Shown: in pieces, positions 58,172 to 64,000 of the stretch
Layout of the letters: each line of letters begins with the position of its first letter
Position numbering within the stretch: the stretch's first letter is position 1
NCBI GenBank assembly: GCA_947501615.1
Contig: CANMWK010000015.1
Coordinates: 94,507 to 158,506, forward strand
DNA length: 64,000 nt
Direction: 5' to 3'
Source: an uncultured Tenacibaculum sp.
GTDB lineage: Bacteria; Bacteroidota; Bacteroidia; Flavobacteriales; Flavobacteriaceae
Notes under the pieces: generated by a model
The model's input: only the letters and a program-made list of their open reading frames with translations
Told to the model about the DNA's origin: nothing
The model's database searches: none
Position numbers and translations under genes: made by a program

Positions 58172-58771
58172 TTATTGATGTTTCCAATTATCTTCTTGAG
58201 AACTATTAGGTGATAATCCTAAAATGTCTCCTTCAGTAGTTACGCCTAATCCTAAAACCGTTCTATTGGCATAATTAAAATAGCTTACTACTTGATTTAT
58301 TTCTAAAATTTCTCCATCAGAAATCTTATATTCTTTAAGTTTTTCTATATCCTTTTTTTCAAGCGTAGAAGGATATAATGTCAGCTTTTCAGCATATTTT
58401 AATCCTTCAACGTAAATTGGTGTTAGTCCTTTAAAAGTTTTATTTACCAGACCTTGTTGTATCTCATTTGCTTTAGTATTATCCTGTAATAATCTTTGTA
58501 ATCCAGCAAAATGATGAGCTACACAATACTCACATGCATTTAACATACTTACATAAACACCAATAGTTTCTAAATACCACTTGGGAAATGTATTTTCGCT
58601 ATGATGCAATACATTTTTATAGATAGCCATATGCCCTTCCATTGTATTAGGGCGTAAGCTATGCACTAACATTATATTGTCTACGTTGTTATTTGGGCCA
58701 GAAACACGTTCATATAAACGTTTTAATTTCCCTTTAGCTTCATCAAAAGGAATATTATAAATCCAACTCAT
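58172..58771 (-). CDS. AhpD-like (carboxymuconolactone decarboxylase) protein
   Basis: This 199-residue all-helical protein belongs to the AhpD/carboxymuconolactone decarboxylase family (peroxidase-related subgroup), with the redox motif CEYCVAHH (about 96-103) and a conserved Glu near the N-terminus. Members use the Cys pair as a disulfide-reducing or peroxide-removing site. It is 3 bases from the MCE gene and 15 bases before the Fe-S protein, so likely co-transcribed with both. The physiological partner is unknown. Confidence 0.85.
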   Translation of the reverse strand: MSWIYNIPFDEAKGKLKRLYERVSGPNNNVDNIMLVHSLRPNTMEGHMAIYKNVLHHSENTFPKWYLETIGVYVSMLNACEYCVAHHFAGLQRLLQDNTKANEIQQGLVNKTFKGLTPIYVEGLKYAEKLTLYPSTLEKKDIEKLKEYKISDGEILEINQVVSYFNYANRTVLGLGVTTEGDILGLSPNSSQEDNWKHQ

Positions 58772-58774
58772 CTA

Positions 58775-59743
58775 TCATTTATTGTTACTTACGTTTTTCT
58801 TATTGTTTTCTTCATTATATGGCTTTGCCTTTTTACCAAATAATGAAAAGTGAACAAAACGTTTTGGGTTTAATTTCATCTCCCTTAGCAACTCTTCCAT
58901 TTCTTTTGTTGCATTAGTTAAATTAGTATATAATTTATCGTCAGACACTAATTTCCCTAATGTTCCTTTCCCATTTTTAATACCGACAAGTATTCCATTT
59001 ACATTGTCAACGGTACTTTCAAGTTTTTTCACCGTATTCCCTAATTCAGCTTTAGCTAAATCCTCAGTAATTTTAGAAACGTCTTCGGTAATTTTCTTAG
59101 TGTTATCTATTGTAACATCTATTTTTACTTTGTTATCGTCTAAAAGTCTATTAGCAGAACGCATTGTTTTGTTTAAGCTGTATACAATACCTTCAAAACC
59201 TATGATGCTTCTATTCAAACTTTGCTGTGCTTCTTTATTTAAAGTCTTGTTAATACCCATTACTAAAGAATCTACATGAACAAGAACATTTTCTAATTTA
59301 GTTTGAATTGGATTCAATTTTTCACCTACAGAAGAAAACAAATCAGATTTTATTTCTCCTTTCAAAAAATCTCCAGACTTTGCTGTTTCTCCATTATAAT
59401 CGGGGATTATAGCTAAGTTTTGTCCTCCCATTAATCCGGCAGGATATATTTTGGCAATACTATTTTTAGAAAAATTAAAACTATTTTGAAGTGAAAATTG
59501 TACTAATAAGGTACCTCTTTTTTCTGGATCAGGATTGAACGTAATTTGATCAACCTTACCTACTTGTAAGCCATTAATAGTGACGACACTTGCTTCACTC
59601 AACCCATTAATGTTATTGTATTCTGCAAAAAAGTGACGCGTACTACCACTAAAAATATTTTGTCCCTTTAAATAATTATAACCCCAAACTCCTGTGGCGA
59701 TAATTAATAGAGCTACTAAACCTGTTTTAAGTTCTTTTGACAT
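58775..59743 (-). CDS. MCE/MlaD-family protein
   Basis: From the ATG at 59743 (MSKELKTGLVALLIIATG) the protein has about 322 residues; an upstream TTG is not needed. One membrane helix anchors it in the inner membrane (about 6-24). The MCE domain follows (about 35-115; FFAEYNNINGLSEASVVTINGLQVGKVDQITFN). The rest is helical (about 140-300), as in MlaD/Mce proteins that form tunnels for lipids between membranes. No permease or ATPase (MlaE/MlaF) gene is adjacent. It is next to the amidase gene, a placing seen in other flavobacteria. Role: lipid transport in the envelope, inferred. Confidence 0.88.
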   Translation of the reverse strand: MSKELKTGLVALLIIATGVWGYNYLKGQNIFSGSTRHFFAEYNNINGLSEASVVTINGLQVGKVDQITFNPDPEKRGTLLVQFSLQNSFNFSKNSIAKIYPAGLMGGQNLAIIPDYNGETAKSGDFLKGEIKSDLFSSVGEKLNPIQTKLENVLVHVDSLVMGINKTLNKEAQQSLNRSIIGFEGIVYSLNKTMRSANRLLDDNKVKIDVTIDNTKKITEDVSKITEDLAKAELGNTVKKLESTVDNVNGILVGIKNGKGTLGKLVSDDKLYTNLTNATKEMEELLREMKLNPKRFVHFSLFGKKAKPYNEENNKKNVSNNK

Positions 59744-59809
59744 AAGCAAAAATTACTAGCCACGAAATTACTAATTATTTTTGGTAGAATAGAATAGATT
59801 TTTTCTAAA

Positions 59810-61162
59810 TTACTGTTTTCTTATTGCTTCTTTCACAGAAATCTTTTTCCCGTTTTCAAAAGCAACAATAAAACAGTCTTTATGACCTGCTTTTCTAGCT
59901 ATTGCAAAATTTTTCTTTACTTGCTTAAAACTTTCTGTACTACCAAAATAATATTTATAGTATTCATCGATAACTAACACCTCTACATCTTCTAGCCCTC
60001 TAAAATTAAAATTTTCATCGGTTAAGTATTCTTTAGAAGCTGCAATTTGAACTTTAAACTCTATATAAGATGGAATTACCTCCTTAGAACTTTCTTCTTT
60101 CTTTGGAGGCACAACTTTTACCGCAGATGTTTCCTTGGTATTATTTTTAGAAGTATTGGATGTTATTTTTGGTGTTGTTATTTTCTTTTTAGGTTTTACT
60201 ACCTCAACTACTGGTAATTTCTTTTTTGAAGCATTTGGATTATCTTTTACTGGTATTTTTTTTGTTTTTGAAACCGTTTTTGTCTTTTTAGTATTTTTAG
60301 ATGTAGAGCCTTGCTGTACTACCTTTTTTTTCTGAGTCTCTATTTGAGTACCTTCCTGCAATTCTTCTCCTACTCTATTTAATTTAAGTTGTCGTATATA
60401 TCCTTCAATAGCATCTGTTATCGAATTTGCCATTCTTGCTTGCCCTACAGAAGAATTTAAAAATTTACCTTCAGCTTTATTCGTTAGAAAACCTAACTCA
60501 ATAAGCACACTAGGCATCACAGTTTCTCTTAATACTAAAAAGTTATTTTGTTTTACACTTCGATCAAACCGTTTCGCATTAGAAAAATTATTCTGAACTA
60601 ATTGTGCAAAGGTTAAACTTTCATCTAAATTTTTTTCTTGCTGAATGGATAAGTTTATCACAGCCTCAGGAGAATCTGGATTGTAATCATAATTTTGCTT
60701 ATAATTATCTTCCAATTTAATTACTGCATTTTCTCGCTTCGCAATCTCTAAATTTTGTTTATTTCCACTTAATCCTAAAACAAATGTTCCTGCACCAAAT
60801 GCTTTTGCACTCCTATATGAATCACAATGAATAGACACAAACAAATCTGCTTTGCTATCATTTGCTATTTTAGCTCTGTTGTGAAGTTCTATAAAGACAT
60901 CTTTATTTCTTGTATAAATTACATTAATATCTTTATTCTTTTTTTCAAGAGCTTTACCAACCAACAACACAACTTTTAAAGCTATTTTCGATTCTTTATA
61001 ACCATTACCCAAATTTCCAGGATCTTTACCTCCATGTCCAGCATCTAAAACAACGGTATACTTTTTTTGCGAATACATCATGTTTTTTCCAATGCCAAAA
61101 AGGAATAAAAACAACACGATAGTTATATTAATATTATATTTGGTGAATTTTAAGAATTGCAT
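59810..61162 (-). CDS. N-acetylmuramoyl-L-alanine amidase with C-terminal SPOR-like domain
   Basis: From the ATG at 61162 (MQFLKFTKYN...) the protein has about 450 residues. Signal anchor (about 12-30). The zinc amidase_3 catalytic domain (about 35-270) shows VVLDAGHGGKDPG, SIHCDS, and VLIELGFLTN; the zinc ligands His43, Glu and His and the catalytic Glu are visible. It cuts the amide bond between muramic acid and L-alanine in peptidoglycan. A Lys/Thr-rich linker (about 285-365) leads to a SPOR-like region (about 370-445, EFKVQIAASKEY...). The gene is divergent from the lptD-like gene, 91 bases apart. Confidence 0.9.
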   Translation of the reverse strand: MQFLKFTKYNINITIVLFLFLFGIGKNMMYSQKKYTVVLDAGHGGKDPGNLGNGYKESKIALKVVLLVGKALEKKNKDINVIYTRNKDVFIELHNRAKIANDSKADLFVSIHCDSYRSAKAFGAGTFVLGLSGNKQNLEIAKRENAVIKLEDNYKQNYDYNPDSPEAVINLSIQQEKNLDESLTFAQLVQNNFSNAKRFDRSVKQNNFLVLRETVMPSVLIELGFLTNKAEGKFLNSSVGQARMANSITDAIEGYIRQLKLNRVGEELQEGTQIETQKKKVVQQGSTSKNTKKTKTVSKTKKIPVKDNPNASKKKLPVVEVVKPKKKITTPKITSNTSKNNTKETSAVKVVPPKKEESSKEVIPSYIEFKVQIAASKEYLTDENFNFRGLEDVEVLVIDEYYKYYFGSTESFKQVKKNFAIARKAGHKDCFIVAFENGKKISVKEAIRKQ

Positions 61163-61253
61163 CAATAAAATTTAACTATTTTTGGCTTCTGTTATTTGGC
61201 GCTTCAAATATTGAGCCATACTTTTATTAAACACAAAAATAGCATTTATCGAA

Positions 61254-63929
61254 TTGAAAGCAAATTCACTGTACATACTTTTAATTTTATCTTTTTTTTG
61301 TTTTAGCATAAGTTTAGCTCAAGAGATAGGAAAAAAGAATATTCCCAGGCAATCTATTATAAAAAAAGATTCCGCTAAAGTCTTAGCAAAAAAGCCAAAA
61401 CGTAGTCTCAAAATAGATAGCATTCCTAAGATAAAGTCAGACTCTATTATAAAAGATTCGATCATAAAGCCTAAGGAGGTTATTGATTTTATTGTTACTC
61501 ATAATGCTGAAGATTACACTATTCAAAATGCTAAGGATAAAACTGTCACACTATATAACAATGCTGTATTACTATATGGAGATATTGATTTAAAAGCTGG
61601 AAAAATAATTATTGATTATAAGAAAAACACTGTATATGCCACAGGAATTAAAGATAGTACTGGTTATACACAACGCCCTATATTCAAACAAGGTGGACAA
61701 GAATCTGAACAAGATTCTATACTTTTTAATATCAAAACAAAGAAAGCACTGGTTTATGGTGTAAAAACAGTACAAGGTGAAATGATCACCTATGGTGAAA
61801 AAACAAAAAGGGTTAATGATTCAACTATATACATGAGTCGTTTACGATTTACCACTTCTAAAAAAGATAGACCAGACTATCATATTGCCACAAACAAAGC
61901 AAAATTAGTACCTGGTAAAAAAATTATTGTAGGTGGAAGTAACTTAGTCATCGCCGATGTTCCGACACCTTTATATTTACCTTTTGCATATTTTCCTCTT
62001 TCAGAAAAAAGAGCTTCTGGTTTTATCATTCCTTCTTGGGGAGAAAATAATCAACAAGGTTTCTTCTTGCAAAATGGTGGTTATTACTTTGCTATCAACG
62101 ATTATTATGATTTAGAATTAACTAGTGACTTGTATTCTAACGGTAGTTGGGCTATTAATGCAAATACGAATTACAATTTACGTTACAAGTTTTCTGGTGG
62201 ATTAAGAATTCGTTTTCAAAACTTAACCAATAGTTTCCGAGGGTTTAGTGATTTTTCTAAATCTTCAAACTTTAATATTACTTGGACACATCAACAAGAT
62301 CCTAAATCGAATCCAAATTCTAATTTAAGAGCACGTGTTAATGTTAGTAGTAGTAGTCAGTTTTTTAGGCAGTCTTTAAATCAAATTGATCAAAATCAAA
62401 ACTTAAGAAACTCATTCGATTCTTCTATCAGTTATTACAAAAAATTTGTAGGTACTCCTTTTAATATGAATGTGACACTTACGCATAGTCAGAATTCAAA
62501 TAACAATATTGTAGCTGCTACACTACCTAGTTTACAAGTAAATATGGATAGAATTTATCCATTTTCTAAAAAAGGTATCAAGAAAAATGCGCTTCAAAAA
62601 ATAGGTGTTACCTATACGTTACAAGGACGTTATAATATAAATACGAATGAAGATAATTTTTTCACCTCAAGAATGTTTAAAGATGCAAAAGCTGGTGCGC
62701 AACACGAAGTAAGAGCAAACACCAATATAAAAGCATTCAAATACTTTACATTATCACCGAATTTTAACTATACAGATGTTTGGAATTTTGCTACTATTAA
62801 AAAGAGATTTGACCCTACTGTTGGTGCTGCTGTTAATGATACTATAAACGGTTTTAAACGTTTTAACAGATATAATTTTGGAGTAGGTTTAACTACAAAT
62901 GTTTATGGAGATTTTAAATTTAAAGGACGAATTAAAGCTATTAGACACACTATAAGACCTAGTGTTTCTTGGAGTTATGCTCCTAATTTTGCTGCGCAAT
63001 TTCAAGAACGTGTTAGAGATCGCTCAGGAATTATAACCTACACTCCTTTTGATAACGGTATTGGACTTTTTGGAGCTCCAAGTAGTGGTGTTTCAAACTT
63101 ATTAAGTTTTGCTTTGAATAACGTAATTGAAGCAAAAGTAAAACCTAGTGAAGATGATGATAGTGAAGAAGATAAAAAGATTACTATTCTTAACAATTTA
63201 AACTTTAACACATCATATAATATGGCTGCAGATAGTTTACGTTGGAGTAATGTAAGTTTTTCTGCGGGTACACAGCTCCTTAAAAATAAAATGTCTGTAA
63301 ATTTATCTGGAAGTCTAGATCCTTATCAAGTAACTTCTGAAGGTGTTCGAATAAATAAGTTCAACCCTTCTCTTTTTAGGTTGAGTAATGCTTCACTAAC
63401 CGCTAATTATAGTTTTTCTAGTAGTGATTTTGATAAAGATAAAAAGAAAGATAAAAATAAGAATAATAATCCAAATAACCCTCCAGATGTTTTTGGTATA
63501 AATGACAATCAAGCAATTAATGGATTTGCCACACAACAACCTTCTAGACCTGGTGAGGTTAAAGAGAAAAAAGCTGATTTGTATCGTTCAAAAATACCTT
63601 GGAATTTAAGCTTTGTATACTCTGCCAATTACTCTAACAACGGTTTTAGCAATGCAGGAATCCAAAGTCATACCTTGGGCTTTAGTGGTAGTGTTGATTT
63701 AACTCCTAAATGGAAAGTTAACTTCAGATCCTCTTATGATATATTAAATGGTGCTTTTTCTTATACCACACTTAATTTTTCTAGAGACTTAGATAGTTGG
63801 CGATTTAACTTTAATTGGGTACCTTTTGGTAACTTCACGTCATACAGTTTCTTTATTGGTGTAAAATCATCAATGTTAAGTGATTTAAAATGGGATAAAA
63901 GACAACCTCCTGATAGACGATTGTTTTAG
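61254..63929 (+). CDS. LptD-like LPS-assembly outer membrane protein
   Basis: This 891-residue protein begins at a TTG at 61254 (no close ATG) with a signal peptide to about residue 23 (SLAQ). An OstA/LptA-like N-terminal domain (about 85-200) is followed by a beta-barrel-rich part with the LptD marker PLYLPFAYFPLSEKRASGFIIPSWGENNQQGFFLQNGGYYFAINDYYDLEL (about 240-290). The barrel strands continue to the C-terminus, which ends in DRRLF. This fits the flavobacterial LptD, which inserts LPS into the outer leaflet. An Asn-rich insert (KDKNKNNNPNNPP, about 740) is probably an extracellular loop. The stop is followed at once by a TTGATGG repeat. Confidence 0.88.
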   Translation: MKANSLYILLILSFFCFSISLAQEIGKKNIPRQSIIKKDSAKVLAKKPKRSLKIDSIPKIKSDSIIKDSIIKPKEVIDFIVTHNAEDYTIQNAKDKTVTLYNNAVLLYGDIDLKAGKIIIDYKKNTVYATGIKDSTGYTQRPIFKQGGQESEQDSILFNIKTKKALVYGVKTVQGEMITYGEKTKRVNDSTIYMSRLRFTTSKKDRPDYHIATNKAKLVPGKKIIVGGSNLVIADVPTPLYLPFAYFPLSEKRASGFIIPSWGENNQQGFFLQNGGYYFAINDYYDLELTSDLYSNGSWAINANTNYNLRYKFSGGLRIRFQNLTNSFRGFSDFSKSSNFNITWTHQQDPKSNPNSNLRARVNVSSSSQFFRQSLNQIDQNQNLRNSFDSSISYYKKFVGTPFNMNVTLTHSQNSNNNIVAATLPSLQVNMDRIYPFSKKGIKKNALQKIGVTYTLQGRYNINTNEDNFFTSRMFKDAKAGAQHEVRANTNIKAFKYFTLSPNFNYTDVWNFATIKKRFDPTVGAAVNDTINGFKRFNRYNFGVGLTTNVYGDFKFKGRIKAIRHTIRPSVSWSYAPNFAAQFQERVRDRSGIITYTPFDNGIGLFGAPSSGVSNLLSFALNNVIEAKVKPSEDDDSEEDKKITILNNLNFNTSYNMAADSLRWSNVSFSAGTQLLKNKMSVNLSGSLDPYQVTSEGVRINKFNPSLFRLSNASLTANYSFSSSDFDKDKKKDKNKNNNPNNPPDVFGINDNQAINGFATQQPSRPGEVKEKKADLYRSKIPWNLSFVYSANYSNNGFSNAGIQSHTLGFSGSVDLTPKWKVNFRSSYDILNGAFSYTTLNFSRDLDSWRFNFNWVPFGNFTSYSFFIGVKSSMLSDLKWDKRQPPDRRLF

Positions 63930-64000
63930 TTGATGGTTGATGGTTGATGGTTGATGGTTGATGGTTGATGGTTGATGGTTGATGGTTGATGGTTGATGGT
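63930..64000. repeat. TTGATGG heptamer repeat running off the window
   Basis: Ten exact copies of TTGATGG and one extra T fill 63930-64000, starting directly after the LptD-like stop. The tract is open at the window edge, so its full length is unknown. It shares the TTGA core with the heptamers at 8820-8840 and 13015-13063. Confidence 0.95.

Noticed and set aside
1..64000. CRISPR arrays, tRNA or rRNA genes, intact transposases, prophage genes
   Set aside because: No regularly spaced repeats with unique spacers, no cloverleaf-like sequence with CCA/GTTCGA-type arms, and no transposase, integrase or phage structural proteins were seen. The heptamer tracts are direct tandem repeats without spacers.

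Overview
The window looks like chromosomal DNA of a marine-type member of the Flavobacteriaceae (Bacteroidota). The evidence is strongly AT-rich sequence, Bacteroidota -7 promoter boxes (TAnnTTTG), a SusC/TonB-type plug segment, lipoproteins and proteins with CarboxypepD-reg-like N-termini, a double-glycine leader peptide of the Bacteroidota type, a full set of envelope genes (LptD, MCE/MlaD, amidase, LpxD), menaquinone genes in the usual flavobacterial order, and the small CAL67264-type membrane protein next to ettA. The exact genus cannot be settled from the sequence alone. I see no tRNA, rRNA, CRISPR array, prophage or intact insertion sequence.

Layout. 0-4 kb: the 5' end of ettA, a small membrane protein, a stand-alone lpxD and fadH, all on the minus strand. 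4-10 kb: a redox/stress operon (DoxX-like, FMN reductase, MarR, pirin) divergent from a MarR-GNAT fusion plus a PLP decarboxylase, then a DMT permease. 10-11 kb: an orphan GG-leader Cys-rich peptide with a strong terminator, and a lipoprotein. 11-24.4 kb: a long minus-strand array built around a AAA+ ATPase with an unusual Walker B, a long coiled-coil protein, two membrane proteins and three unrecognised soluble proteins. A Nudix hydrolase, an amidohydrolase and a four-helix-bundle (23S IVS-type) gene are interleaved. This is the best candidate here for an undescribed system. 24.6-29.5 kb: glyoxylate shunt genes aceB-aceA, divergent from a ScfR/RamB-like regulator, with a perfect 14-bp palindrome and a half-site between them.

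29.5-32.2 kb: small accessory genes including a SUKH-like gene bracketed by a duplicated TonB-C-like segment. 32.2-36.7 kb: a three-hairpin element, an acyl-CoA carboxylase beta subunit, and a TPR histidine kinase/LytTR regulator pair. 36.9-39.8 kb: an islet of small secreted or repeat proteins (WG, NTR/TIMP-like, HEAT, lipoprotein). 40-47.8 kb: an OmpA-family protein, YebC, and two remarkable surface proteins that combine VWA/VIT, CarboxypepD-reg, a SusC-like plug, TPR and DUF2135-like modules. 47.9-55.9 kb: menE, a CPBP protease, menC, SRPBCC, a metallo-beta-lactamase-fold protein, menA, and a PH-domain (YdbT/YdbS) pair. 55.9-64 kb: a split HdrD-like Fe-S pair, an AhpD-like protein, an MCE protein, a cell-wall amidase, and a divergent lptD-like gene ending in a heptanucleotide repeat that runs off the window.

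How it fits together: the envelope-related genes (lpxD, MlaD-like, amidase, LptD, OmpA, plug/VIT proteins) and the quinone/Fe-S electron-transfer genes are core flavobacterial functions. The accessory interest lies in the AAA+ array, the plug-VIT-VWA pair, the orphan peptide, the operator of the glyoxylate shunt and the families of short intergenic repeats.
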